Notes under the pieces: generated by a model
What the model was told of the DNA's origin: nothing
Databases searched by the model: none
Seen by the model: the letters and a program-made list of their open reading frames with translations, nothing else
Position numbers and translations under genes: made by a program
Assembly (NCBI GenBank): GCA_018261615.1
Contig: JAGTSE010000014.1
Span: 62,001-126,000 of the forward strand
Reading direction: 5' to 3'
Source of the DNA: Pseudomonadota bacterium
GTDB lineage: Bacteria > Pseudomonadota > Gammaproteobacteria > Enterobacterales > Enterobacteriaceae
Length of the DNA stretch: 64,000 nucleotides
Part shown: positions 1-14,960 of the stretch, one piece after another
Layout of the letters: each line of letters starts with the position of its first letter
Numbering within the stretch: the first letter of the stretch is position 1

Positions 1-27
1 CCAATAGCATTTTTTGCACAAAAATCG

Positions 28-852
28 TCACGCCAGCGGCATATTAAACGGATCGGGGTAGAGATATTCGAAGCCCAGCTCATTACAAATCCGACTGCCA
101 TCAATCACTTTGCCCTTATCCTGAGACGTGGATTCGAGGAAATGCGGCGGCGCCAGTCCAAGCTGGCGCGCCATCTGCGGATAAAAGCTTTCCCGCGAGG
201 GATGAGACGGTGCACAAAGATTGTAGATATGCCCGCCTTTTGGTGCCTGTAGCAGTAGTGTGATAGCCGCAATGACATCTTCCAGATGCACCAGATTAAC
301 GCCATGCCGGCCGTCGGAGGCGGTTTTTCCGGCCAGAAAATGCCCCGGATGGCGCGCGGGCCCAACAAGCCCCGCCAGGCGCAGAATATCAACGGAAGTC
401 CCTGGCAAATTGTGCAGCCAGTCTTCCAGCTCTTTCAGTACCCGCCCGCTGGCCGTTACCGGCTCGCGCGGCGTGTTCTCTTTCACGACGCCAGCAGCAT
501 CGCCATATACCGAGGTCGAACTGGTAAAGATGATGCGCGGAATACGATACGCCAGTGCGCTATCAACAATTTCCTGCACCGCCTGCAAATAGAACTCATC
601 ACCAGGCCCACTGCGCCGCGCGGGAAGCGTAATCACCAGCGCATCGACATTCATCAGCGCATCGAGATCGTCCGTATCGCATACCAGTTCCGGTTCAAGA
701 TTCAGCAAATAACTTTCGATACCACACATGCGCGCGGCTTCCACGCCATCGGGGCGAGTTTTGCTGCCGGTCACCTGCCAGCCCCGCGCCATTAATGATA
801 ATGCCAGCGGCATGCCCAGCCATCCTAACCCGACAATTGCGACCTTTTTCAT
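28..852 (-). CDS. yeeZ: NAD(P)-binding SDR-like oxidoreductase YeeZ
   Basis: A 274-residue soluble protein of the extended SDR/epimerase fold, the same length as E. coli YeeZ. The N-terminus carries the dinucleotide-binding glycine motif VGLGWLG (residues 8-14), and a TSSTSVYG segment near residue 111 corresponds to the SDR active-site serine strand. The usual YxxxK pair is not visible; the matching place reads SGRVLK, so catalysis may be unusual or absent. The substrate is unknown in the family. It lies divergently upstream of the his operon, its conserved place in Enterobacteriaceae. Start is the ATG at 852, preceded by a purine-rich GGGGAGG ribosome site. Identity is secure, function is not. 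Confidence 0.93.
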   Translation of the reverse strand: MKKVAIVGLGWLGMPLALSLMARGWQVTGSKTRPDGVEAARMCGIESYLLNLEPELVCDTDDLDALMNVDALVITLPARRSGPGDEFYLQAVQEIVDSALAYRIPRIIFTSSTSVYGDAAGVVKENTPREPVTASGRVLKELEDWLHNLPGTSVDILRLAGLVGPARHPGHFLAGKTASDGRHGVNLVHLEDVIAAITLLLQAPKGGHIYNLCAPSHPSRESFYPQMARQLGLAPPHFLESTSQDKGKVIDGSRICNELGFEYLYPDPFNMPLA

Positions 853-961
853 GCTTCCTCCCCTTCCTTTCCGGCACCTGACTCTTCAAGGCTACGCCAG
901 CCAGCGACAACTGACAATTCATACAATGTATATGAAATGAGTGAATGATGAAAAAAAGCCC

Positions 962-991
962 TTGCGTTTGTCAGCTAAAGTAGTTTAGGTT
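962..991 (+). promoter_or_regulatory. Probable his operon promoter
   Basis: TTGCGT at 962-967 and TAGGTT at 986-991, 18 bases apart, form a plausible sigma-70 promoter about 40 bases before the hisL leader peptide. The weak -10 resembles the known stringently controlled enterobacterial his promoter. This is read by eye and has no mapped start site. Confidence 0.45.
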
Positions 992-1029
992 AATCAGCAT
1001 TATGTGAATAAGCATTCATTGAGAATTTT

Positions 1030-1080
1030 ATGACCCGCGTTCAATTTAAACACCATCATCACCATCATCATCCTGACTAG
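1030..1080 (+). CDS. hisL: his operon leader peptide
   Basis: A 16-codon reading frame, MTRVQFKHHHHHHHPD, with seven consecutive histidine codons. Ribosome stalling on these codons when charged tRNA-His is scarce favours the antiterminator and lets RNA polymerase read into hisG. It lies directly after the promoter and before the attenuator hairpin, and looks identical in layout to the E. coli and Salmonella leader. The peptide has no known role other than sensing. Confidence 0.97.
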   Translation: MTRVQFKHHHHHHHPD

Positions 1081-1142
1081 TCTTTCAGGCGATGTGTGCT
1101 GGAAGACGTTTGGATCTTCCAGTGGTGCATGAACGCAGAGAA

Positions 1143-1178
1143 AGCCCCCGGAAGATCTTCTTCCGGGGGCTTTTTTTT
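1143..1178 (+). terminator. his attenuator (rho-independent terminator)
   Basis: A 13-bp perfect stem (1143-1155 pairing with 1159-1171, loop TCT) is followed by an unbroken run of eight T. It sits 63 bases after the hisL stop and 35 bases before hisG. This is the attenuator of the histidine operon; upstream segments between hisL and this hairpin should form the competing structures. Confidence 0.95.
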
Positions 1179-1212
1179 GAACCAAATTCAGCAGGATAAA
1201 GAGGACAACAGA

Positions 1213-2112
1213 ATGTTAGATAACACGCGTTTACGCATAGCTATTCAGAAATCCGGCCGCCTGAGCGATGACTCTCGCGAACTTCTGGCCCGTTGCGGCA
1301 TTAAGATCAACCTGCACACTCAGCGTCTGATCGCACTGGCGGAAAATATGCCGATCGATATTCTGCGCGTACGTGATGACGACATTCCTGGGCTGGTGAT
1401 GGACGGCGTCGTCGATCTGGGCATTATTGGCGAGAACGTGCTTGAAGAAGAGTTGCTGAACCGCCGCGCACAGGGAGAAGATCCGCGCTACTTCACCCTG
1501 CGCCGTCTCGATTTCGGCGGTTGCCGCCTGTCGCTGGCCACGCCGGTTGATGAGTCCTGGAACGGCCCGGAAGCGCTGGATGGCAAACGCATCGCCACCT
1601 CTTACCCGCACCTGCTGAAACGCTACCTGGATCAGAAAGGTGTCTCTTTCAAATCCTGTCTGTTGAACGGTTCTGTTGAAGTCGCCCCGCGCGCCGGTCT
1701 GGCCGACGCTATTTGTGACCTGGTATCAACCGGCGCCACGCTGGAAGCCAACGGCCTGCGCGAAGTCGAAGTGATTTACCGCTCGAAAGCGTGCCTTATC
1801 CAGCGCGACGGCGAGATGAGCGACGCCAAACAGCAATTGATCGATAAATTGCTGACCCGCATCCAGGGCGTTATTCAGGCCCGCGAATCGAAATACATCA
1901 TGATGCACGCGCCGAGCGAGCGTCTGGAAGAAGTTATCGCTCTGCTGCCGGGTGCCGAACGTCCGACTATTCTGCCGCTGGCGGGCGATCAGCAGCGCGT
2001 GGCGATGCACATGGTGAGCAGCGAAACCCTGTTCTGGGAAACGATGGAAAAACTTAAAGCGCTGGGCGCCAGCTCCATCCTGGTTCTGCCAATTGAGAAG
2101 ATGATGGAGTAA
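1213..2112 (+). CDS. hisG: ATP phosphoribosyltransferase HisG
   Basis: First enzyme of histidine synthesis: joins ATP and PRPP to give phosphoribosyl-ATP, and is the feedback-inhibited step. The 299-residue product is the long form of the family. It has a bilobed catalytic part with a PRPP-binding segment [14 protein letters not shown] near residue 175, and a C-terminal ACT-like regulatory domain from about residue 225 that binds histidine. The ATG at 1213 gives the usual [11 protein letters not shown] start, 11 bases after AGAGGA; an in-frame extension back to 1096 runs through the attenuator and is not real. hisD follows after 4 bases. Confidence 0.98.
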   Translation: MLDNTRLRIAIQKSGRLSDDSRELLARCGIKINLHTQRLIALAENMPIDILRVRDDDIPGLVMDGVVDLGIIGENVLEEELLNRRAQGEDPRYFTLRRLDFGGCRLSLATPVDESWNGPEALDGKRIATSYPHLLKRYLDQKGVSFKSCLLNGSVEVAPRAGLADAICDLVSTGATLEANGLREVEVIYRSKACLIQRDGEMSDAKQQLIDKLLTRIQGVIQARESKYIMMHAPSERLEEVIALLPGAERPTILPLAGDQQRVAMHMVSSETLFWETMEKLKALGASSILVLPIEKMME

Positions 2113-2116
2113 GGCC

Positions 2117-7621
<5,505 letters not shown>

Positions 7622-7628
<7 letters not shown>

Positions 7629-8233
7629 CAGAGCAACAACTGGCCCAACTGGACTGGGAAAAAACCGACGGACTGCTGCCCGCCGTGGTGCAACATGCGG
7701 TTTCCGGCGAAGTGCTGATGCTGGGTTATATGAACAAAGAGGCGCTGGCGAAGACGCTGGAAAGCGGTAAAGTGACCTTTTTTTCCCGCACCAAAGGGCG
7801 TTTGTGGACCAAAGGGGAAACCTCTGGTCACTTTCTGAATCTGGTTAATATTGCCCCGGACTGTGACAACGATACCCTGCTGGTGCTGGTAAACCCGATC
7901 GGGCCGACCTGCCACACCGGCACCTCAAGCTGCTTTGGCGACAATAGCCATCAGTGGTTGTTCCTGTATCAACTTGAAGAGCTACTGGCATCGCGTAAAA
8001 CCGCCGATCCGGCCAGTTCCTATACGGCCAGACTGTATGCCAGCGGCACCAAGCGTATCGCGCAAAAAGTCGGGGAAGAAGGAGTGGAAACAGCACTGGC
8101 GGCGACCGTACACGACCGTGAAGAACTGACGAATGAGGCCTCTGACCTGATGTATCACCTGTTGGTATTGTTGCAGGATCAGCAGTTAGATCTGACGACC
8201 GTAATTGAGAACCTGCGCAAGCGGCATCAGTAA
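7622..8233 (+). CDS. hisI: Bifunctional phosphoribosyl-AMP cyclohydrolase / phosphoribosyl-ATP pyrophosphatase HisI
   Basis: Carries out steps two and three of histidine synthesis. The N-terminal cyclohydrolase (about 1-115) shows the metal-site segments DCDNDTLL and [12 protein letters not shown]. The C-terminal MazG-like pyrophosphatase (about 116-203) has [10 protein letters not shown] and [14 protein letters not shown]. The 203-residue length equals the fused enterobacterial enzyme. It is the last gene of the operon, with a terminator 20 bases beyond. Confidence 0.98.
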
Positions 8234-8251
8234 GGCTCAGCAAAGAGTAGA

Positions 8252-8276
8252 AAAACCGGGCAAGCCCGGTTTTTTA
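8252..8276 (+). terminator. his operon / wzz convergent terminator
   Basis: AAAACCGGGC and GCCCGGTTTT form a 10-bp stem (8252-8261 with 8264-8273) around AA, followed by more T on the + strand and preceded by A on the other. It lies between the stop codons of convergent hisI and wzz and can serve both directions. Confidence 0.85.
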
Positions 8277-8277
8277 T

Positions 8278-9261
8278 TTACACATTTGACTGATGATTCC
8301 TGACGGCATTACGCATCAGTACATAGCCTGAACCAACAATAAGGCCCAGTAAAACTGCCAGTACCAGTATCAAGGCGTTCTTGGGGCTGTCGCGGTGAAT
8401 CGGTTCCGTGGGCTTCATAACGTAACGGTAGCCATGAATACTTTCCGGATTCACCTCAATAGTCTGAATATTCAGGAGGTTTTGCCTGATTTTGTAGTAC
8501 TCATCCGAGAACGCCAGCGGACGAGAGGACTCATTCTTGATCATTGACTCCAGTGCTGAACTACCGAGCAAGAACAACGTATCCTGCGACACGTTTTCCG
8601 TCTGACGCACCTGCGGTGACTTCACTTCGGCCGCCTTCGCAACAGAGAGCGCCTGAGCAATCTGCTTAATACGCAGATCTTTTTGCTCCTGAGCCACTTT
8701 TTCCTGCGTGGCAAGCGTTTCAACCAAATCGGCCGTACGTGATTTAATACTGGTGTTTAAATCATCGATCAACTCTTTAGCGATCTGTTGATCCACTTTC
8801 TCAATATATTGCGCCAGTTTTTGCTGAGCTTCCCTGGCCGTCTGACCCTGATAGGTCAGTTTAAGAGGTAGCGGTTGCCCCTGAACTGCAGGATCAATGG
8901 TCAGCTTTTCAGGTACATCCTGGTTGTTAAGTGTTTCAGCCAACGCAGAAAAAGCAGCATTAAAACGGCCAATCACGCGCTGCTGAATCTCAGGGGTGTC
9001 AAATCTGCCATCATTATTCAGGATACCCATGGCGTTCGTATAACTGGCAATCTGCCCGGCATCAGGCGAACTGATCACAGCGACGGAAGTCCATTTCTCC
9101 CTGGCAACGTTTAAATAAACGACAGCAAGAACCAAAAACAACAGAACAAAGGAACCAACGAGCCATTTTCTGTGCCAAATTTGCGAGAAAAGATCAATTA
9201 AATCAATATTTTCCTGATCTCTGTTTCGGCTGGCTGGGAAGCCATTTTTTTCGTACGTCAT
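8278..9261 (-). CDS. wzz: O-antigen chain-length determinant Wzz (WzzB)
   Basis: An inner-membrane polysaccharide co-polymerase that sets the modal length of Wzy-dependent O-antigen. The product is 327 residues, matching E. coli WzzB (326). It has the family layout: one membrane helix near residues 32-50 (VGSFVLLFLVLAVVYL), a long periplasmic coiled region, and a second helix near the C-terminus preceded by the proline-rich PTEPIHRDSPKNA. Start is the ATG at 9261, with AAGG eight bases before; an in-frame extension to 9318 lacks conservation. It is retained although the in-cluster wzy is broken, which argues that a polymerase exists elsewhere. Confidence 0.95.
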   Translation of the reverse strand: MTYEKNGFPASRNRDQENIDLIDLFSQIWHRKWLVGSFVLLFLVLAVVYLNVAREKWTSVAVISSPDAGQIASYTNAMGILNNDGRFDTPEIQQRVIGRFNAAFSALAETLNNQDVPEKLTIDPAVQGQPLPLKLTYQGQTAREAQQKLAQYIEKVDQQIAKELIDDLNTSIKSRTADLVETLATQEKVAQEQKDLRIKQIAQALSVAKAAEVKSPQVRQTENVSQDTLFLLGSSALESMIKNESSRPLAFSDEYYKIRQNLLNIQTIEVNPESIHGYRYVMKPTEPIHRDSPKNALILVLAVLLGLIVGSGYVLMRNAVRNHQSNV

Positions 9262-9463
9262 AGCAACCTTAAATGAAAAGCGCATAAAAGAAATAGTATA
9301 GGGAGCGAGTTTAACCATTCATGCTTTTTTTTCTATAAGATTACATGTAAATATGTTTTGCTGTTTATTATTTCACCTTATTCTGATGTCTATAACTTAT
9401 AGCGATTAGCCTGTCAGCATCATACAATATGCAAATTGTATTAGATGTCATAAAGGATGAGAG

Positions 9464-10468
9464 ATGAAGTTTCTGGTTACCGGCGCAGCTGGCTTTATCG
9501 GCTTCCACGCCAGCGAGCGTCTTTTGCAGGCAGGCCACCAAGTTGTCGGGATTGATAATCTCAATGATTATTACGATGTGAGTCTTAAACAGGCACGCCT
9601 GGATCTGCTGGCCTCGCCCGGCTTCAGCTTCCACAAGATTGATCTCGCTGACCGCGAAAATATGGCGCAGCTGTTTGCAACCGAGAAGTTCGACCGGGTG
9701 ATCCATTTAGCGGCACAGGCTGGCGTGCGCTACTCGCTGGAAAATCCGCATGTTTATGCCGAATCCAATCTCATTGGGCATCTGAACGTACTGGAAGGTT
9801 GCCGCCATAATAAAGTACAGCATCTGCTCTATGCCTCCTCCAGTTCCGTTTACGGCCTGAACCGTAAAATGCCGTTTTCCACTGATGATTCTGTTGATCA
9901 TCCGGTTTCGCTGTATGCCGCAACCAAAAAAGCCAATGAGTTGATGTCCCACACCTACTCTCACCTTTACGGATTACCCACTACCGGTTTGCGTTTCTTC
10001 ACCGTTTATGGCCCGTGGGGCCGCCCGGACATGGCGCTGTTTAAATTCACCAAAGCGATGCTGGAAGGCAAAAGCATCGACGTTTATAACTACGGTAAGA
10101 TGAAGCGCGACTTCACCTATATTGACGATATCGTTGAAGCGATTGTCCGTATGCAGGAGGTGATCCCGCAGGCTAACCCGGCCTGGACGGTTGAAACTGG
10201 CACGCCGGCCAGCAGCTCTGCACCTTACCACCTCTATAATATCGGCAATAGCTCTCCAGTAGAGTTGATGGATTACATTACGGCGCTGGAAGAGGCGCTG
10301 GACATTGAAGCCCAGAAAAATATGCTGCCAATTCAACCGGGCGATGTGCTGGAGACCAGTGCGGATACTCAACCATTGTACGAAACGATCGGTTTCAAAC
10401 CGCAAACCTCGGTTAAAGAAGGGGTGAAACGCTTTGTTGAGTGGTACAGAGACTTTTATAAGGTATAA
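9464..10468 (+). CDS. uge: UDP-glucuronate/galacturonate 4-epimerase (Uge/Gla type)
   Basis: A 334-residue extended SDR with GAAGFIG at residues 7-13, an ASSSSVYG strand and the catalytic YAATK (Tyr-x3-Lys). It resembles the UDP-glucuronate 4-epimerases found near ugd in Klebsiella and related genera, which make UDP-galacturonate for capsule and LPS core. Its substrate would be the product of ugd next door. It is read opposite to both neighbours from its own ribosome site AAGGATGAGAG. E. coli K-12 and Salmonella lack it here. No galacturonate is expected in the O-unit or colanic acid encoded in the window, so its product probably serves the LPS core or another polymer. Confidence 0.85.
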   Translation: MKFLVTGAAGFIGFHASERLLQAGHQVVGIDNLNDYYDVSLKQARLDLLASPGFSFHKIDLADRENMAQLFATEKFDRVIHLAAQAGVRYSLENPHVYAESNLIGHLNVLEGCRHNKVQHLLYASSSSVYGLNRKMPFSTDDSVDHPVSLYAATKKANELMSHTYSHLYGLPTTGLRFFTVYGPWGRPDMALFKFTKAMLEGKSIDVYNYGKMKRDFTYIDDIVEAIVRMQEVIPQANPAWTVETGTPASSSAPYHLYNIGNSSPVELMDYITALEEALDIEAQKNMLPIQPGDVLETSADTQPLYETIGFKPQTSVKEGVKRFVEWYRDFYKV

Positions 10469-10469
10469 A

Positions 10470-10497
10470 AAAACGGCCCTGATGGGCTAATGCCGTT
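10470..10497 (-). terminator. Terminator between convergent uge and ugd
   Basis: AACGGC and GCCGTT (10472-10477 with 10492-10497) bracket an inner GCCC/GGGC pairing. On the - strand the hairpin is followed by seven T, so it should end ugd transcripts. It starts directly after the uge stop and may also protect that mRNA end. Confidence 0.7.
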
Positions 10498-10510
10498 CAC
10501 TTAAGGAAAT

Positions 10511-10532
10511 GAGGCCCGAGAATTCGGGCCTC
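10511..10532 (-). terminator. Second hairpin downstream of ugd
   Basis: A 9-bp perfect stem GAGGCCCGA/TCGGGCCTC with a 4-base loop, between the ugd stop and the stronger terminator at 10470. On the - strand it is followed by ATTTCCTT, a weak T tract. It may be the original ugd terminator or part of the sequence that replaced the ugd 3' end. Confidence 0.55.
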
Positions 10533-10578
10533 TGATGAAGTAAAACAGGGCTGAAACCCTGACTCCTTCGTTTTCCAT

Positions 10579-11649
10579 CTAAGCATTCTCCAGGTCGCGC
10601 ACTACGCGGGAATGGAAGAATTCATCTTCCGGCATCACCGGCTCATAAATGATGACCTGCACGCCCTTCGCTTTAATGCGTTTCATAATGCCCTGAATGG
10701 ACGACGCGCGGAAGTTATCGGAACCGCTCTTCATGATCAGACGGTAAACGCCGACCACTTTCGGTTTACGCGAGAGAATGGAATCGGCGATGAAGTCTTT
10801 GCGCGTACGGTTCGCATCAACGATAGCCGAAATAATGTTGTTCGGCACCGACTGATAGTTTGCCAGCAGCTGTTTGGTGTCCTTCGGCAGGCAGTAGCCG
10901 CCGTAACCAAATGACGGGTTGTTGTAGTGGTTGCCGATGCGCGGATCGAGGCAAACGCCTTCAATAATATGACGACTGTTCAGCCCCAGGCTTTCCGCGT
11001 AGCTGTCCAGCTCGTTGAAGTAAGCAACACGCATCGCCAGATAGGTGTTAGCGAACAGTTTGATCGCTTCGGCTTCTGTAGAGTCGGTAAACAGCACGCG
11101 AATGTCTTTCTTAATTGCCCCTTCCTGCAACAGCGCGGCAAAACGCTCAGCACGTTCAGAGCGCTCGCCGATAACGATACGTGATGGATGCAGGTTATCG
11201 TACAGAGCTTTACCTTCACGCAGGAATTCTGGTGAGAAAATGATGTTATCCACGCCGAATTTTTCGCGGATCGACTTGGTAAAGCCCACCGGAATGGTGG
11301 ATTTGATAATCATCACCGCCTGCGGGTTAATTTCCAGCACATCGCGGATTACCGATTCCACGCTGCTGGTATTAAAGTAGTTGGTTTTCGGGTCGTAATC
11401 CGTTGGGGTGGCGATAATCACAAAGTCGGCACCGCGATAGGCTTCCTGCTTGTCCGTGGTGGCACGGAAATTCAGCGGCTTATTCTGCAAATACTCCTGG
11501 ATTTCCTTATCAACGATGGGAGAAATCTTCTGGTTAAGCATATCCACTTTGGATTGCACGATATCGAGCGCTACGACCTCATGGTTCTGCGCGATCAGAA
11601 TCCCGTTTGATAGCCCAACGTAACCTGTTCCGGAGATAGTTATTTTCAT
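10579..11649 (-). CDS. ugd: UDP-glucose 6-dehydrogenase Ugd, C-terminally shortened
   Basis: Oxidises UDP-glucose to UDP-glucuronate with two NAD+, supplying colanic acid, Uge and aminoarabinose for lipid A. It has the N-terminal NAD motif [10 protein letters not shown], the central domain and the catalytic cysteine in [14 protein letters not shown] near residue 255. The ATG at 11649 gives the conserved [12 protein letters not shown] start. The frame stops after VVRDLENA at 356 residues, while E. coli Ugd has 388. The usual tail (a DVIISNR strand, a helix and a VYTRDLF end) is absent, and neither other frame restores it, so this is loss or replacement rather than a simple frameshift. The missing part belongs to the UDP-binding domain, so activity is uncertain. 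Confidence 0.85.
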   Translation of the reverse strand: MKITISGTGYVGLSNGILIAQNHEVVALDIVQSKVDMLNQKISPIVDKEIQEYLQNKPLNFRATTDKQEAYRGADFVIIATPTDYDPKTNYFNTSSVESVIRDVLEINPQAVMIIKSTIPVGFTKSIREKFGVDNIIFSPEFLREGKALYDNLHPSRIVIGERSERAERFAALLQEGAIKKDIRVLFTDSTEAEAIKLFANTYLAMRVAYFNELDSYAESLGLNSRHIIEGVCLDPRIGNHYNNPSFGYGGYCLPKDTKQLLANYQSVPNNIISAIVDANRTRKDFIADSILSRKPKVVGVYRLIMKSGSDNFRASSIQGIMKRIKAKGVQVIIYEPVMPEDEFFHSRVVRDLENA

Positions 11650-11858
11650 TCGATAAGCAACTTTTGTGAGTGTATGAAAACGGAGATGACGAACCTGTCG
11701 CCACCCATTTAATATCAATAACTGTTGGGGTTTTTACCTCTTCTGTTGAGGGACTGTCAAGGTGGCAACCAGCCTGCAACAACGGCGTTGATGTGAAGTT
11801 TAATGTCGATATGTCAACAAATTAAAGACGAGTGCCCTGAAAAGCCGCACTGCGGCCG

Positions 11859-11888
11859 AAAAAAAGCCCGGTTACACTAACCGGGCTT
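11859..11888 (-). terminator. gnd rho-independent terminator
   Basis: An 11-bp stem AAGCCCGGTTA/TAACCGGGCTT (11864-11874 with 11878-11888, loop CAC). On the - strand it is followed by seven T. It begins about 26 bases after the gnd stop codon. Confidence 0.9.
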
Positions 11889-11914
11889 GCATTCATCAAA
11901 CGAATGATTTCAGA

Positions 11915-13321
11915 TTAATCCAGCCACTCGGTGTGGAAGACACCCTCTTTGTCAGTACGTTTATAGGTGTGTGCACCGAAGTAGTCGCGCTGAGCCTGAA
12001 TCAGGTTCGCTGGCAGCACAGCGGAACGGTAGCTGTCGTAATAAGCCACTGCGGCAGAGAAGGTCGGTACCGGAATACCGTTCTGCACCGCGTAAGCCAC
12101 GACATCACGCAGCGCCTGCTGGTAATCCTCAGCAATTTTCTTGAAGTATGGCGCCAGCAGCAGGTTGGCGATGGCCGGTGTTTCGGCGTAAGCGTCAGTG
12201 ATTTTCTGCAGGAACTGCGCACGGATGATGCAGCCTGCGCGGAAAATCTTCGCGATTTCGCCGTAGTTCAGATCCCAGTTGTGCTCGTCAGAAGCGGCAC
12301 GCAGTTGAGAGAAGCCCTGCGCGTAAGAGACGATTTTACCCAGATAGAGCGCACGGCGCACTTTCTCGATAAATTCCGCTTTATTGCCAGCCGGTTTCGC
12401 TTGCGGGCCGGAAAGCACTTTAGAAGCAGCAACGCGTTGCTCTTTCAGAGAGGAGATATAGCGCGCGAAAACGGATTCGGTGATCAGCGACAGCGGCTCG
12501 CCGAGATCCAGGGAGCTCTGGCTGGTCCATTTACCGGTACCTTTGTTTGCCGCTTCATCGAGGATCACATCGACCAGGTATTTACCCTCTTCATCTTTCT
12601 TGGTGAAGATGTCTTTGGTGATGTCGATCAGGTAGCTGCTCAGCTCGCCTTTGTTCCACTCAGTGAAGGTTTCAGCAAGCTCTTCGTTGGTGAGATTCAG
12701 GCCACCTTTCAGCAGCGAGTAGGCTTCAGCAATAAGCTGCATGTCACCGTATTCGATGCCGTTGTGCACCATCTTGACGTAATGGCCCGCGCCATCCGGA
12801 CCGATGTAAGTCACACACGGTTCGCCATCTTCCGCCACTGCAGCAATTTTCGTCAGGATCGGCGCAACCAGCTCATAGGCTTCTTTCTGGCCGCCTGGCA
12901 TAATTGACGGGCCTTTCAGCGCGCCTTCTTCACCGCCGGAAACACCGGTACCAATGAAGTTAAAACCTTCTGCAGAAAGTTCGCGGTTACGACGGATAGT
13001 GTCCTGGAAGAAGGTGTTACCGCCATCAATGATGATGTCGCCTTTGTCCAAATAAGGTTTCAGGGAGTCGATAGCAGCATCTGTACCTGCGCCCGCTTTC
13101 ACCATTAACAGGATACGACGAGGCGTTTCCAGAGACTCAACGAACTCTTTCACCGTATAGAAAGGAACCAGTTTCTTGCCTGGGTTCTCGGCAATCACTT
13201 CTTCGGTTTTTTCGCGCGAGCGGTTGAACACGGAAACGGTGTAGCCACGGCTCTCAATGTTGAGCGCGAGATTGCGCCCCATCACTGCCATACCCACAAC
13301 GCCGATTTGTTGCTTGGACAT
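11915..13321 (-). CDS. gnd: 6-phosphogluconate dehydrogenase, decarboxylating (Gnd)
   Basis: The oxidative pentose-phosphate enzyme that converts 6-phosphogluconate to ribulose-5-phosphate, CO2 and NADPH. The 468 residues match the family. Visible motifs are the NADP-binding [16 protein letters not shown], the substrate loop VSGGEEGA and the catalytic lysine in [13 protein letters not shown] (about 184). The C-terminal all-helical domain is complete. gnd flanks O-antigen clusters throughout the enterics and is a frequent recombination site. Start ATG 13321 is preceded by AGGAG. Confidence 0.98.
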   Translation of the reverse strand: MSKQQIGVVGMAVMGRNLALNIESRGYTVSVFNRSREKTEEVIAENPGKKLVPFYTVKEFVESLETPRRILLMVKAGAGTDAAIDSLKPYLDKGDIIIDGGNTFFQDTIRRNRELSAEGFNFIGTGVSGGEEGALKGPSIMPGGQKEAYELVAPILTKIAAVAEDGEPCVTYIGPDGAGHYVKMVHNGIEYGDMQLIAEAYSLLKGGLNLTNEELAETFTEWNKGELSSYLIDITKDIFTKKDEEGKYLVDVILDEAANKGTGKWTSQSSLDLGEPLSLITESVFARYISSLKEQRVAASKVLSGPQAKPAGNKAEFIEKVRRALYLGKIVSYAQGFSQLRAASDEHNWDLNYGEIAKIFRAGCIIRAQFLQKITDAYAETPAIANLLLAPYFKKIAEDYQQALRDVVAYAVQNGIPVPTFSAAVAYYDSYRSAVLPANLIQAQRDYFGAHTYKRTDKEGVFHTEWLD

Positions 13322-13472
13322 TACATACTCCTGTCAAGTGTGGTCACCGCGGCTTATGCGCGGCTTGAAATGTGGCTTAGATGTTAACTCATGTTTGTTG
13401 AGACTGGATAGCGGAAGATGCCATCACAGCTAGCCATTGACGCTATCCATTGACGTAATGAGGAGAGATATA

Positions 13473-14918
13473 TCAATAGGCGCCATCGCGACGTAACACG
13501 ACATTGACGGTCTTGAACAAAATCGCAATATCATTCCATAATGACCAATTCTTGACATACCACGAGTCAAAATAAACGCGCGTTTCATAATCCACATCGT
13601 TGCGGCCACTGACTTGCCACAACCCCGTCATGCCAGGTTTTGCCATCAGGTAGTAGTCAACGTCCAGTTCATAACGTTCTAATTCCTCTGTTACAATCGG
13701 CCGCGGCCCGACCAGGCTCATTTCTCCTTTCAGGACATTAAAAAGCTGCGGCAATTCATCAAGGCTGGTTCTACGAATAAAACGACCAATATTTGTGATC
13801 CGCGGATCATTCTTAAGTTTGAAATCTTTATCCCATTCGGCTTTTGCTTCTGGATCGCTCTTAAGTAACGCATCCAAAATCTCCTGCGAGTTCATTACCA
13901 TCGAGCGAAACTTATAACAAGGGAAAAGCTTTCCATGCCGTCCCACTCGCTGATGCCCATAAATAGCTGGCCCTCCATCACGCGTCACTTTATACCAAAG
14001 ATAGATAAAGAGCGGTGAGGCTAACGCCAGAATTATCACAGAGCAGATAATGTCAAAACTTCGTTTCAGGAAACGAGAAGAACGCTTCGCCAAATTAGTG
14101 TGAATACGTAAAAGCATGACTTCATGGCTAAATATAAATGACATCTCTGTGTTATATAGCGGAAGTCCACGTAGCGAGGGCACAACTGTGACAGAGCGGC
14201 AATGATGCTTTGACAGTTCACGAATCCATGTGAGTGACTTATCGAGATTATCATTATCGAAGGCGATGATAAAATGCACTTCTTTTAGATCAGCGACACG
14301 CCATATATCATCAGGGTTATTGATAAGGGGCAAACCTAATATTTCAGTTTCACCCGTTATATTTTCATCATCGTAAAATAAAGCGACTTCAAATCCAAGC
14401 ATCTCCTCACTCTGAATTGCATGGTATGCCTCGCGCGCATTATCTCCGCTGCCTAAAATAAACGTTTTCTTTTTCCACACTCCGGCCTTATTTAGCATAC
14501 TCTTGACAAAAAACCGAAGCGTTGGCACGAGAATCATAGCAAACGCCCAGCAAAAAAACCACAAGTAGCGTGAGAATTGCCATTTAGTAAAAGCCACCAA
14601 AGCAAGATCGAAAATAGCGAAAATAGCAATGGTGCGAAGAATTTCCTTTAATTCATACCAAAAAGGTTTGCGGTAAGTGTAATGCCGTAAGCGAATGAGA
14701 AACCAGCCTACACAGGCTATTGACAAGAGGACATGCGAAATGACTCGATATTCAAACTGTTCAGCCGGTATAAAACGATATAAGTCATTAAATAAAAAAT
14801 AAACAACTCCTAATGAAAGCCATAAAGAAGCGTTGAATGATAAAAAGTCCGAAGCCGCAAGAGCAATTTTGCAAATTCGGGGTTTATATTTGTTTTTTAT
14901 GTCAATACGTTCCATCAT
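13473..14918 (-). CDS. wbaP: Undecaprenyl-phosphate galactose phosphotransferase WbaP
   Basis: Starts O-unit assembly by moving galactose-1-phosphate from UDP-galactose to undecaprenyl phosphate at the inner membrane. The 481 residues (Salmonella WbaP about 476) comprise four N-terminal membrane helices (about 15-125), a cytosolic Rossmann-like domain, a further hydrophobic segment near 285-305 and the C-terminal bacterial sugar-transferase domain. That domain shows PCYKFRSM, DELPQLFNVLKG, SLVGPRP and KPGMTGLWQVSGR. It is the last gene of the cluster, next to gnd, exactly as in Salmonella. A second Met at codon 2 is an equal start candidate. It would share the lipid carrier with WcaJ of the colanic-acid operon. 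Confidence 0.95.
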   Translation of the reverse strand: MMERIDIKNKYKPRICKIALAASDFLSFNASLWLSLGVVYFLFNDLYRFIPAEQFEYRVISHVLLSIACVGWFLIRLRHYTYRKPFWYELKEILRTIAIFAIFDLALVAFTKWQFSRYLWFFCWAFAMILVPTLRFFVKSMLNKAGVWKKKTFILGSGDNAREAYHAIQSEEMLGFEVALFYDDENITGETEILGLPLINNPDDIWRVADLKEVHFIIAFDNDNLDKSLTWIRELSKHHCRSVTVVPSLRGLPLYNTEMSFIFSHEVMLLRIHTNLAKRSSRFLKRSFDIICSVIILALASPLFIYLWYKVTRDGGPAIYGHQRVGRHGKLFPCYKFRSMVMNSQEILDALLKSDPEAKAEWDKDFKLKNDPRITNIGRFIRRTSLDELPQLFNVLKGEMSLVGPRPIVTEELERYELDVDYYLMAKPGMTGLWQVSGRNDVDYETRVYFDSWYVKNWSLWNDIAILFKTVNVVLRRDGAY

Positions 14919-14960
14919 CCCCTCACATTGCCCACTGATAAAATAAATACCAAACCGACA

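Noticed and set aside
1048..1068. Run of CAC/CAT triplets that looks like a simple repeat
   Set aside because: These are the regulatory histidine codons of the hisL leader peptide, not a microsatellite.
1096..1212. N-terminal extension of hisG
   Set aside because: It would be translated through the attenuator stem and T tract; the conserved protein starts at 1213.
11933..12907. 324-codon open frame on the + strand opposite gnd
   Set aside because: Antisense to a highly conserved gene, with no domain or ribosome site. A shadow frame.
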